34,811 nt of DNA from an uncultured Lewinella sp. (GTDB taxonomy: Bacteria > Bacteroidota > Bacteroidia > Chitinophagales > Saprospiraceae), in NCBI GenBank assembly GCA_913057785.1, contig CAJXPD010000095.1, positions 1 through 34,811 of the forward strand. Reading direction: 5' to 3'. A model generated the notes under the pieces. That model searched no databases, was not told the origin of the DNA, and was given only the letters and a program-made list of their open reading frames with translations. A program made the position numbers and the translations under genes. Each line of letters begins with the position of its first letter. Positions within the stretch are counted from its first letter, which is position 1. This document shows, piece by piece, positions 18,101 to 25,225 of this stretch.

Positions 18101-18303
18101 ACGCCAGTAGCTGTAGAAGCTCGCCCGCCTCGGAAAGGACCGATACTGCGCCATTCTGTCGAGTTGTAGAGCGCTTCGGCAAAACCACCAGTAGGTGCTT
18201 TTTTGATATCTTTTTCTTGCTGTGCCTGAGTAGGACTAAGGCTAAATGTGGTAAGAGCTAGAAGGATGAGACCTAAATATCTCAAGTAAACTTGTTTTTT
18301 CAT
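15136..18303 (-). CDS. Exported BNR/VPS10-sortilin-like repeat protein
   Basis: The 1055-aa protein starts with a signal peptide (MKKQVYLRYLG to SPTQAQ). Residues about 45-760 hold at least 11 Asp-box (BNR) repeats of the S/T-x-D-G-G-x-T-W type, for example TKDGGQTWE, SKDGGDTWE, STDGGDTWT, SDDGGDTWA, SRDGGENWN and SFDDGENWQ, the mark of six- to ten-bladed propellers such as sialidases and sortilin-like proteins. Residues about 800-910 look like a beta-sandwich, and the last 150 residues are helical and charged, with likely coiled coil. No sialidase Arg triad is evident, so I do not call it a glycosidase. No T9SS tail or lipobox is seen. It may be a periplasmic or surface binding protein; such genes are common in marine Bacteroidota. 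Confidence 0.88.
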   Translation of the reverse strand: MKKQVYLRYLGLILLALTTFSLSPTQAQQEKDIKKAPTGGFAEALYNSTEWRSIGPFRGGRASTATGVPGKPNLYYMGATGGGVWRTKDGGQTWENISDGYFGGSIGAVAVSEYDPNVIYVGGGEVTVRGNVSHGYGMYKTVDAGKTWKHIGLPNSKHIPRVRIHPKNPDLVYAAVLGDLFKSSEERGVYRSKDGGDTWEKILFANADAGAVELVLDPNNPRIIFAATWRVRRTPYSLESGGEGSALWKSTDGGDTWTNISNNKGMPKGALGIIGVTVSPVNSDRVFAIIENQKGGVFRSDDGGDTWAKVNESRSLRQRAWYYSKIHADTQDEDIVYVMNVSYHKSTDGGRTFKASNAPHGDHHDLWIAPEDNQRMVIADDGGAQVSFDGGENWSTYYNQPTAQFYRVVTDNHFPYRIYGAQQDNSTVRIAHRTDGGSIGERDWEPTAGGESAHLAIDPTNNDIVFGGSYGGFLTRVNHATKQRQAINVWPDNPMGYGAVGMRYRFQWNFPIFFSPHDPQKLYTASNQLHMSKNGGQSWELISPDLTLNDTSLMQSSGGPITKDNTGVEYYCTIFAACESPYEKDLLWVGSDDGLVHVSRDGGENWNNVTPKGMPEYMMINSVDPDPFTKGGAYIAGTRYKLGDYTPYLYRTKDYGKTWKLITKGIDGEHFTRVVRADPKRPGLLYAGTETGMYMSFDDGENWQSMQLNLPIVPITDLAIKNDNLIAATQGRSFWMIDDLTVLHQLDNKVAQSNFNLYQPMPSYRMGGGGRFGRASKTTGQNHPGGVMVHYYLSEKPADSVEVKLSFHTQDGELIRAFSTKAKERADKLEVKENGNRFIWNMRYPAGKSFKGMIMWAGRLTGPPVVPGNYKVQLTVGDQVQEQNFEILKDPRSESSLEDMQAQFTFLKEVVDKASEAHQAIIDIRDIRTQIKTYTDKLKDDDKMEDVLKKAKSITKSMTEVEETLYQTKNRSRQDPLNFPIKLTNKLAHLNSLNGSGDFRPTAQSYAVKEELTQQIDKALKKFRKVVNEEVPELNRMIRERAVDPIMMKEKPPVN

Positions 18304-18510
18304 ACATGAGTGTTTAATGTAAAACGGCTGTAAGAGGTAGCCAGATAATGCAAAACGTCATTTGACTACAACAATAAATATAGCACTTTGTGGAGGAAAT
18401 CATAGTGCTTAGGCAAGGGCAAGGTGGAAATGCAGGAACGGGATGAAAACTTAGCAGCTTTTTATCTTTTTTTCATGGCATTTAGGGGGAGAAGACGCTA
18501 CAAAAGAAAA

Positions 18511-18539
18511 ATGGCCGCCTCCCACTGGAGGCTAGCCAT
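18511..18539 (-). terminator. Terminator of the PDZ protein gene
   Basis: Outer arms 18511-18515/18535-18539 and inner arms 18517-18522/18527-18532 pair around a CACT loop. On the minus strand the hairpin is followed by TTTTCTTTTG. It lies 38 bases after the stop at 18577. The rest of the gap 18304-18576 holds no further feature I can support. Confidence 0.75.
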
Positions 18540-18576
18540 CAAAAGGTGATTTCTAAACTCTTTTATATCTTATGGA

Positions 18577-20346
18577 TTAACTTTTTCGCAATACGATCTT
18601 CTTCGCCATGACGCGATTATTCTGAGAAACAGTAATGAAATAATCAGCATTACCATTTTGAGAAATATCCACTTCATCTTCAAACGATCCACTATAATTC
18701 CCTAGATCGTAGTCATAGATATTGCGCCCTGTGTCATTAAATATCTGTACTCTAGTAGAGCCACTACTTGGGAGATTGAACCGCAAGCGGAATAGTCCTT
18801 TCTGCGGATTTGGGGCCAATTCTAGGTTGTTTACTTGCAAAGTATTATTGCCTAGGCGAACGCCACCGATACTCCGCAATTTGCTTGATTCTTCCTGACT
18901 GATCTCCTGAACGTTCACGACTACATTGGTAAAATCCACGGCTTTAAACGATCTGTCACTATTCCTTCGCTCAACACCGCTCACTACGATTTCTCGATCT
19001 CCAAAATTAAATTGATCGATACCGCTCAGGCCTTTGGTCTCGCAATAGGACTTAATGGCTTGTATCCCAGTAATCTCTCGATTATCCCGCATGTAAGTGA
19101 CTTTGATATTCTCACCAACAGACATGTTGTCGATAGCTGTGCTGATATCGTCCCAATCAATAATTGTATAGTCATTGATGGTTAGTATCACATCGCGATC
19201 TTCCATTCCGAGAGATTCAGCCGTTGATTTTGAAATGACTTGGACAGGTACCCCCTTGTTCCAACTTCGAGAGTGATCACCAGAAACTCCGAAGAAAGGC
19301 TCGTCACATTTGTCAACTTCCTTGTAAACTGCTTCAGAACGACTGCCGAAGGTGACGTTGGTCGACCGATCTGATCCCTTTCTGATGTAGTAGACTCGAG
19401 CTCGGTCCCCTGGTTCATACTTCGAAAGGATAGTGCCCAAGTTCTGTCGGGCCCCAGTTCGGTATTCATCGATACCGTATATATAGTCGAATGGCTCAAT
19501 GCTGGCACGTTCGGCTGCCGTATTCCCAATTACACCTGTAACATAGGATCCGTAATAGTTATCTAAGCCTAGCTTCTTAGCCTTTTCTCTGGAAAGAGTA
19601 TTGGAGTAAATGCCGAGGAAGGCTCCACTATTACGCTCCCTCTTTACTCGCTCTTTGTACTGTTGCTGGGAAGTAGCTCGGGATTGGATTGGGGCGGATG
19701 CTGTTCGCATATCTCCATCTCGTTCAAATTCAACTTCAATGGTTTGCCCGATGGACATGGCATCAATAGCTGTGGAAATATCTTCCCAATCTACTATGCT
19801 ATGGCCATTGATCGCTGTTATCACATCCCCATCCTCTAAGCCCATTTCTTCAGCAGTCGAGCTTCTCGAAACATCCACTTTTACCCCTAGTTGTCTAGGA
19901 TTGATTTGCATGTCAGAGATCCCTAAATGTGGGTCTTCATCGCTGTTTCTATTGGTGTAATTTGCATCGGTTCGACTTCCGAGGGTGATCAATTGCGATT
20001 TTTCTTGTCCTCCTCTATAGAAGTGAACCACTACCTCATCACCTGCTTGGTAAGCACTTAACATATCGGAAAGATCTTCGTACCGACTGGCTCTAAGATC
20101 ATCGATACCATAGATAAAATCAAAGGGTTCCAAGCCTCCAGTCTCGGCGGCCGTATTACCAATGACTTTTGTGATATAGCTTCCATAAGGATTTTCAAAT
20201 CCTAAAATTTCAGCTTTGTCGGAGGAAATCTCGTTACTATGGACTCCCAGGAATGCTCTGGTATCCATACAGCTCGATTCTTGTGCAATTATCTGTGTGG
20301 GCAATATGAGTGTAATCAGAACCAAAAATTTACTAAGGCGTTTCAT
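18577..20346 (-). CDS. Secreted four-PDZ protein with T9SS sorting domain
   Basis: The 589-aa protein has a signal peptide (MKRLSKFLVLITLILPTQIIAQ). Four PDZ domains lie at about 31-124, 139-222, 241-335 and 349-432. Domains 1 and 3 match each other (VIGNTAAE in both, IEPFDYIYGID versus LEPFDFIYGID), as do 2 and 4 (WEDISTAIDAMSIG versus WDDISTAIDNMSVG), so a pair of about 210 residues was duplicated. No protease domain is present. The last 80 residues (LAPNPQKGLFRLRFNL, then YFITVSQNNRVMAKKIVLRKS) are a T9SS type A sorting domain, so the protein should be secreted or attached to the surface. PDZ domains usually bind C-terminal peptides; the partner is unknown. Confidence 0.9.
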   Translation of the reverse strand: MKRLSKFLVLITLILPTQIIAQESSCMDTRAFLGVHSNEISSDKAEILGFENPYGSYITKVIGNTAAETGGLEPFDFIYGIDDLRASRYEDLSDMLSAYQAGDEVVVHFYRGGQEKSQLITLGSRTDANYTNRNSDEDPHLGISDMQINPRQLGVKVDVSRSSTAEEMGLEDGDVITAINGHSIVDWEDISTAIDAMSIGQTIEVEFERDGDMRTASAPIQSRATSQQQYKERVKRERNSGAFLGIYSNTLSREKAKKLGLDNYYGSYVTGVIGNTAAERASIEPFDYIYGIDEYRTGARQNLGTILSKYEPGDRARVYYIRKGSDRSTNVTFGSRSEAVYKEVDKCDEPFFGVSGDHSRSWNKGVPVQVISKSTAESLGMEDRDVILTINDYTIIDWDDISTAIDNMSVGENIKVTYMRDNREITGIQAIKSYCETKGLSGIDQFNFGDREIVVSGVERRNSDRSFKAVDFTNVVVNVQEISQEESSKLRSIGGVRLGNNTLQVNNLELAPNPQKGLFRLRFNLPSSGSTRVQIFNDTGRNIYDYDLGNYSGSFEDEVDISQNGNADYFITVSQNNRVMAKKIVLRKS

Positions 20347-20467
20347 CGTTTATATTTTAGCATTTTATGGTAAGGACAAGGTAAAGCCAGAAGGGTTGCT
20401 TATTCTTTTCGGAACGTTGGTAGCCATTAAAATAGTATGGCGGCTTTACATCAATGTTGAGATGTTA

Positions 20468-20475
20468 TATCTTGC
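20468..20475 (+). promoter_or_regulatory. Possible -7 element for the DUF4403 gene
   Basis: TATCTTGC lies 18 bases before the ATG at 20494, close to the TAnnTTTG consensus but one base short. The region 20347-20493 separates this gene from the divergent PDZ gene and must hold both promoters. Confidence 0.35.
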
Positions 20476-20493
20476 GTGCGAAACTAATCTAAT

Positions 20494-21885
20494 ATGATAC
20501 AAAACTTGGCTTTACGTACTGTATTACTAGCCCTGATCGTGCTGGCGCTCGGTACTTCCTGTAAAACGACGAAACCTACTCGGCCTATGGAGCAATATGA
20601 GGAGAACCCCTTTGAAGAAAAGATTTCCTTACTGAACATTCCGATTAGGGTGGGTTTAGAGGAGCTGGAGAAAATGCTGAACAGGCAGTTTGATGGTATG
20701 GTATACGAAGATGATGATATGAACGATGGGGATGATATGATGGTAAAGGCGGAGAAGCAGGGGGATATAAGCCTTTCTATCGATAGCAATTTCGTTCAAT
20801 ATAAAGTTCCTTTGAAGATATGGGTGAAGTATGACGCTGGTTTTACCACCTTGCAGGGAGAAGGATCTATCGCGGTTGAAATGAAAACCATATTTGATAT
20901 TGCACAGGATTGGAACCTAAGTACTGCCACAGAAATTATAGGCCATGAATGGTTGGAACAGCCCAAGCTCAAGATGGGAGTGGTCAGCTTACCTGTAGGC
21001 ACAGTAGCCAATATGTTACTTCGAAATTTTAAATCGACCATTACCGAAGCTATCGACGAGCAGATCAAAGAGAATTTCCAGATGAGCAAGCTCATTGCGG
21101 ACGCCTGGGAGAATGCTTTTCAACCTGTGTTGGTCGCGCCAGATTATAATACCTGGTTGATGATTAATCCTGAAGCCATTGGAATGACTCCCATTAAGGC
21201 GCAAGATGGAACTATTTCCACTACTATTTCTATCCAGTCAAGACCGAGGCTCAAAATTGGTGAAAAGCCAAGTGTAGATAAAGCATCAACACTCCTGCCC
21301 GCTTTCCAGTACGTTCGGGAAACCAAGGAAGACTTTGAGATTCAAATTGGTGCAGAGATCAGCTATAAGGAGGCAGAAAGATTAGTTAAAGAAAACATGG
21401 TCGGAGAACGTTTTGACTATGGGAAGCGTCATATAATAGTAGAAGATATCGAATTGTATGGTCAAGGTAATAAGTTAGTAGTGAATACTAAGCTTTCAGG
21501 AACCTATGAGGGAAGCATCTATATGACGGGCAAACCGGAATACAATCCTCGCCACAATGCGATCGATATAAAAAGTTTGAAGTACACAGTAGATTCACGT
21601 AATTTTTTGCTGCGTTCGGCTGCCTGGTTGCTGAAAGGGAAGTTCAAAAACAGCCTGGAGGAGAACTTGAATTTCTATCTCGATTATAATTTGACAGAAA
21701 TTAAAGAACAGATTCGAGAACAGTTGAAAGGATACTCGGTGGCAGATAATGTATTGCTAAAGGGTAACCTCAAGGAGCTGAATCTGTCGAATGCCTACCT
21801 CTCTCCTGATGCTATTCAAGTATCCTTGCAGTTGGATGGACAAGTGGAGATTGAAATGAGTGAATTATCGGAGATACAGAAATAA
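20494..21885 (+). CDS. DUF4403 family lipoprotein
   Basis: The 463-aa protein begins with a hydrophobic leader ending in LALGTSC (Cys23), a lipoprotein signal peptide, so it is anchored in a membrane, probably the outer one. The rest resembles the DUF4403 family: two related halves rich in beta strands and amphipathic helices, with the segment around EWLEQPKLKMGVVSLPVG and a repeated theme of LLR-x(n)-LKGKFKNSLEENLN near 370-385. The fold has been likened to lipid-binding tubular lipid-transfer proteins; that is family-level suggestion only. An acidic run (YEDDDMNDGDD) at about 71-81 is unusual. The gene is followed by an 11-base inverted repeat and an amylase gene. Confidence 0.82.
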   Translation: MIQNLALRTVLLALIVLALGTSCKTTKPTRPMEQYEENPFEEKISLLNIPIRVGLEELEKMLNRQFDGMVYEDDDMNDGDDMMVKAEKQGDISLSIDSNFVQYKVPLKIWVKYDAGFTTLQGEGSIAVEMKTIFDIAQDWNLSTATEIIGHEWLEQPKLKMGVVSLPVGTVANMLLRNFKSTITEAIDEQIKENFQMSKLIADAWENAFQPVLVAPDYNTWLMINPEAIGMTPIKAQDGTISTTISIQSRPRLKIGEKPSVDKASTLLPAFQYVRETKEDFEIQIGAEISYKEAERLVKENMVGERFDYGKRHIIVEDIELYGQGNKLVVNTKLSGTYEGSIYMTGKPEYNPRHNAIDIKSLKYTVDSRNFLLRSAAWLLKGKFKNSLEENLNFYLDYNLTEIKEQIREQLKGYSVADNVLLKGNLKELNLSNAYLSPDAIQVSLQLDGQVEIEMSELSEIQK

Positions 21886-21898
21886 ATCTGAATATAGC

Positions 21899-21925
21899 AG
21901 CATTGCCTAATCAATAGGCAGTGCT
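21899..21925. repeat. Inverted repeat between DUF4403 and amylase genes
   Basis: Arms 21899-21909 and 21915-21925 pair over 11 positions (one G-U) around a 5-base loop, 14 bases after the DUF4403 stop. No T tract follows on either strand, so it is a weak terminator, an attenuator or a processing site; I cannot tell which. Confidence 0.5.
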
Positions 21926-21949
21926 ACCAGAATTCTAATCTAATAAAGT

Positions 21950-23794
21950 ATGAAACCTTTTACCTCTAGCATAGCACTACTATGCCTTTCCTTACTATTT
22001 GCTATTCCCATATTTGGACAAGAAAAGATAAATCGTGTAGAACCTCCATTTTGGTGGGCCGGGATGAAAAATTCCAAACTTCAGCTTTTGATTCATGGGG
22101 ACAATATCGCTCAATTAACACCAAAGATTCAATACAAGGGTTTATCTTTGGAAAGGGTGATTAAAGTAAAAAGTCCGAATTACCTGTTTTTGGATTTGAA
22201 GATGGAAGCTGGGATGTCTCCAGGTACGTGCAATATTGTATTCCTAAATGCAAGTCAGGAGGTGGCAGCCTCCTACAATTACGACTTCAAGGCCCGAGAA
22301 AAAGGTTCAGCAGAACGCGAGGGATTCAATAATTCTGATGTATTGTACCTGATTACCCCGGATCGATTTGTCAATGCCGATCCAGCCAATGATTCGATGG
22401 AGGGGTTGAAAGAGCAAAGTAATAGAGCTTTCAAAGGAGGGCGTCATGGCGGAGATATTAAGGGAATCGAGCAGAGTCTAGATTATATTGCCGACCTCGG
22501 TTTCACCGCTATCTGGGTCAATCCAGTATTGGAAAATGATCAAGAAGAATATTCCTATCATGGATATTCTACGACCGACTTTTATAAAGTAGATCCGCGC
22601 TTTGGTTCAAACGAAGAATATCGAGCCTTGAGTAAGAAGGCCAAAGAAAAAGGCGTCAAATTCATCATGGATATGATTGTAAACCATTGTGGATCTGGGC
22701 ATTGGTGGATGGAGGATTTACCGACCGACGATTGGCTCAACTCCACCGGCGAATACGTACAGACGAATCATAAAAAGTCGGTGATCCAAGATCCACATGG
22801 GGCGGAAATCGACCGAAAAATCTTTGTAGATGGCTGGTTTGTTTCTACTATGCCTGATTTAAATCAGCGCAATGACCTCATGGCTACCTATCTGACCCAG
22901 AATAGTATCTGGTGGATTGAATACGCAGATCTTGCCGGAATTCGTATGGATACTTATCCCTATCCGGATATGAATTATATGACAGAATGGACCAAGGCCG
23001 TGATGCATGAATACCCTGATTTCAATGTAGTAGGAGAGGAGTGGAATGGAAATCCCGCCATTGTATCTTATTGGCAAAGAGGGAAGCAGAACTCAAATGG
23101 CTATACGTCAGAACTTAAGAGTTTGATGGATTTTCCAGTGCAGGAGAATCTGGTAAAAGCCCTCAATGTGGGTAGTTGGAATCCGGTATATGAAATGTTG
23201 GCCAATGACTTCCTATATCCAGACCCGGACAATCTGGTAGTCTTTCCTGATAATCATGACATGAATCGTTTTTACGCCGCTGTTGGGGAAGATTATGCCA
23301 AATTCAAATTGGGGCTAGCCATGATATTAACTACTCGAGGGATTCCACAGATCTATTACGGAACTGAAATTTTGATGAGTAACCCTGGAAAGGGAGATCA
23401 TGGTATCATCCGAAGTGATTTCCCAGGAGGATGGGCCGGCGATGCGGTTAATGCTTTTACCGGAGCAGGTTTGTCGACTCAGCAAAAGGAGGCAAAGGAA
23501 TTTCTAAGAAAGATTTTGCTGTGGAGGAAGGATGCCAAAGCCCTGCACGACGGGAAACTACTACATTATGTGCCGGAGCATAATACTTACGTTTACTTCC
23601 GCTATAATGATACCGATAAAGTAATGGTGGTTTTGAATATGGGAAATGAGGCAGCTACCTTGAACTTAGATCGGTTCTCTGAGGCGCTACCTGCTCAGGC
23701 TACAGGTAAGGATATAATTAGTGGAACCGCCTATAAATTAGCTGGTACGATGATGGTCCCAGCGATGACGCCAATGGTTATAGATTTGGATTAG
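21950..23794 (+). CDS. Exported GH13 cyclomaltodextrinase/neopullulanase-like enzyme
   Basis: The 614-aa protein has a signal peptide (MKPFTSSIALL to IPIFGQ). Residues about 28-115 form an N-terminal beta domain of the cyclomaltodextrinase type (RVEPPFWWAGM). The GH13 barrel follows with conserved regions DMIVNHCG (241-248), GIRMDTY with nucleophile Asp334, VGEEW with acid/base Glu363, and FPDNHD with Asp437. The C-terminal beta domain (from about 530) ends at the stop. It should cleave alpha-1,4 (and perhaps alpha-1,6) bonds in maltodextrins or cyclodextrins in the periplasm, like SusA of Bacteroides. No SusC/SusD pair, regulator or other glucosidase is adjacent, so it is not in a visible utilisation locus here. 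The ATG at 21950 is chosen for the leader that follows. Confidence 0.93.
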   Translation: MKPFTSSIALLCLSLLFAIPIFGQEKINRVEPPFWWAGMKNSKLQLLIHGDNIAQLTPKIQYKGLSLERVIKVKSPNYLFLDLKMEAGMSPGTCNIVFLNASQEVAASYNYDFKAREKGSAEREGFNNSDVLYLITPDRFVNADPANDSMEGLKEQSNRAFKGGRHGGDIKGIEQSLDYIADLGFTAIWVNPVLENDQEEYSYHGYSTTDFYKVDPRFGSNEEYRALSKKAKEKGVKFIMDMIVNHCGSGHWWMEDLPTDDWLNSTGEYVQTNHKKSVIQDPHGAEIDRKIFVDGWFVSTMPDLNQRNDLMATYLTQNSIWWIEYADLAGIRMDTYPYPDMNYMTEWTKAVMHEYPDFNVVGEEWNGNPAIVSYWQRGKQNSNGYTSELKSLMDFPVQENLVKALNVGSWNPVYEMLANDFLYPDPDNLVVFPDNHDMNRFYAAVGEDYAKFKLGLAMILTTRGIPQIYYGTEILMSNPGKGDHGIIRSDFPGGWAGDAVNAFTGAGLSTQQKEAKEFLRKILLWRKDAKALHDGKLLHYVPEHNTYVYFRYNDTDKVMVVLNMGNEAATLNLDRFSEALPAQATGKDIISGTAYKLAGTMMVPAMTPMVIDLD

Positions 23795-23803
23795 AGGTCA
23801 GAA

Positions 23804-23864
23804 AACCAATGCTTTAGGGCATAGTTTTTATTAGGTTTGTGAAAGCGTATCTAAAGCATTGGTT
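23804..23864. repeat. 14-base perfect inverted repeat, possible terminator
   Basis: Arms 23804-23817 and 23851-23864 are perfectly complementary over 14 bases, with a 33-base spacer. The plus-strand right arm is followed by ACTTTT. It lies between the stops of the convergent amylase and 60-aa genes and so probably ends one or both transcripts, though the loop is longer than usual. Confidence 0.55.
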
Positions 23865-23888
23865 ACTTTTCCTCGTCCCGGTGTGCTC

Positions 23889-24071
23889 CTACTTCTTTTC
23901 TTGGCTGTCTTTAAGGCGCTCCATTTCTTGCATTACTTCTTCTGCCTCTGCTACCTTGGCGGAGTAGGCTTTAATATCTCCTCCGCGTTGAATCATCATG
24001 GCTTCTTCCATTAGCGCCAAATATTTCTTTTCCAACTTCTTCGCTGGATCTTTCTTTAACCATCCAAACAT
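23889..24071 (-). CDS. Small Lacal_2735/DUF6435-family protein
   Basis: The 60-aa charged protein (MFGWLKKDPAKKLEKKYLAL, then a helical Met- and Glu-rich part) has the features I associate with the Lacal_2735/DUF6435 family of Bacteroidota and marine proteobacteria: the aromatic MFGW/F-KK start, KLEKKY, and a second helix with AEAEEVMQEMERL. It is likely one short helical hairpin in the cytoplasm. The function is unknown. Codon use and start are unremarkable. It is divergent from the DUF481-like gene, and convergent with the amylase. Confidence 0.75.
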   Translation of the reverse strand: MFGWLKKDPAKKLEKKYLALMEEAMMIQRGGDIKAYSAKVAEAEEVMQEMERLKDSQEKK

Positions 24072-24125
24072 GACTATCCTTTTTGTAGTCGAACAGGAGG
24101 AACAGTGAATGGTTCATGGATAGAA

Positions 24126-24133
24126 TAAGTTTG
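24126..24133 (+). promoter_or_regulatory. -7 element for the DUF481-like gene
   Basis: TAAGTTTG matches TAnnTTTG and lies 37 bases before the ATG at 24171. A clear -33 TTG at 17-23 bases upstream is not seen. Confidence 0.5.
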
Positions 24134-24170
24134 GTCTGTTATTTGATGATAATTGACAAAACAGGAGACT

Positions 24171-24932
24171 ATGAGAAAACATTTGCTCACCTTGTTGTGC
24201 TGGGCAGGACTGATTTGTGCGGGGAATGCCCAAATTGTCAACATAGAGGATAAGCGATTTAGGCGGGACACCAGTGGCGTTTTTGGACAGTTAGACCTGG
24301 GATTAAATTGGGTTCGAAATACAAGTTCTGTGCTGAGTTTCAATACTGGTTTAAGAGTGGATTTTATACATGGTAGAGATACGTGGCTACTGCTGGGCAA
24401 TTATAACTTAATCAAGACCGGCCCTAGTCGACAAGTAAATGCAGGCTTTGGTCATTTGCGCTGGAGTCGAAAATTAACAGAGCATATAAGTTGGGAGGCC
24501 TTCGGGCAGAGTCAATTTGATGAAAGAATCAAATTGCGTTATCGGGGTTTGCTGGGAACTGGTCCAAGATTTAACCTGTTCGGCCGCGGAAAGCAGAAGC
24601 TGTTTTGGGGAGTGCTATATATGTTTGAATACAATGAAATCAAAGGGGGGGAGGCCTATTTTCGCGACGACCGACTGAGTATTTCGTTATCTGCTCAACT
24701 ACAATTAAGTCCTAACCTTAGGATTGCAAACACTTCCTATTACCAACCTGTGCTGAGGACCTTTGGAGAAGCAAGGCTATCCTCTGGTACTTCCGCTAAT
24801 TTGAAGATTAATAGCCATTTGTCATTTCTTACTGCCTTCAATGTAACGTATGATGCACGGTTAGCCGGAAAGGTGGAAGGGGTCCCAAAAACTATTCATC
24901 GTCTCATCAACAGGATTAGATGGGTGTTCTAG
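24171..24932 (+). CDS. DUF481-like outer-membrane beta-barrel protein
   Basis: I use the ATG at 24171, which has AGGAG 7 bases before it and starts the signal peptide MRKHLLTLLCWAGLICAGNAQ; a TTG at 24153 would merely add six residues. The 253-aa protein then shows alternating polar/hydrophobic strands with many Arg, Tyr, Trp and Gly, ending in a C-terminal aromatic (RIRWVF), all typical of outer-membrane beta barrels. It resembles the DUF481 family (YdiY-like). No function is known. It is convergent with the 93-aa gene, 9 bases apart, and divergent from the Lacal_2735-family gene. Confidence 0.75.
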   Translation: MRKHLLTLLCWAGLICAGNAQIVNIEDKRFRRDTSGVFGQLDLGLNWVRNTSSVLSFNTGLRVDFIHGRDTWLLLGNYNLIKTGPSRQVNAGFGHLRWSRKLTEHISWEAFGQSQFDERIKLRYRGLLGTGPRFNLFGRGKQKLFWGVLYMFEYNEIKGGEAYFRDDRLSISLSAQLQLSPNLRIANTSYYQPVLRTFGEARLSSGTSANLKINSHLSFLTAFNVTYDARLAGKVEGVPKTIHRLINRIRWVF

Positions 24933-24941
24933 GAGATAAGT

Positions 24942-25223
24942 CTAAATGATAGACTCAAACTCATCCTCTTCTTCATCCGGTAGTAGCCTTTCAAAAGCTT
25001 CATAACTCTGCTTTTGCATTTGCGTGAAAAGGGCCTCAACTTTCTCCGTGAAGTCGGCATCAACTAACTTCTCGATATCTGCTATTCCTTCCAATCCTTG
25101 CTGCGTTCGATATTTATAGGTTTGCTCCAGCATACCAGTTTCAAACTTTACCGATAACTTATTATCCATTTTGAACACGGTAATCTTTAGGCGAGGGTGC
25201 TCTACATAGCCAATAATGCGCAT
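24942..25223 (-). CDS. Conserved-looking 93-aa protein of unknown function
   Basis: I do not recognise the domain. The protein (MRIIGYVEHPRLKITVFKMD, then YKYRTQQGLEGIADIEKLVD, then an acidic tail EEEDEFESII) is soluble with alternating beta and alpha propensity and no signal peptide. It starts 2 bases after the DUF2520 stop, so it is the fourth and last gene of the ccmE-ccsA operon. This tight coupling makes it a real gene and points to a role linked with, or merely cotranscribed with, cytochrome c maturation. Confidence 0.8.
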   Translation of the reverse strand: MRIIGYVEHPRLKITVFKMDNKLSVKFETGMLEQTYKYRTQQGLEGIADIEKLVDADFTEKVEALFTQMQKQSYEAFERLLPDEEEDEFESII

Positions 25224-25225
25224 GT

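Noticed and set aside
15136..18303. Tandem Asp-box repeats as a DNA repeat array or CRISPR-like structure
   Set aside because: The repeats are at protein level only, of varied sequence and spacing, inside one continuous gene.
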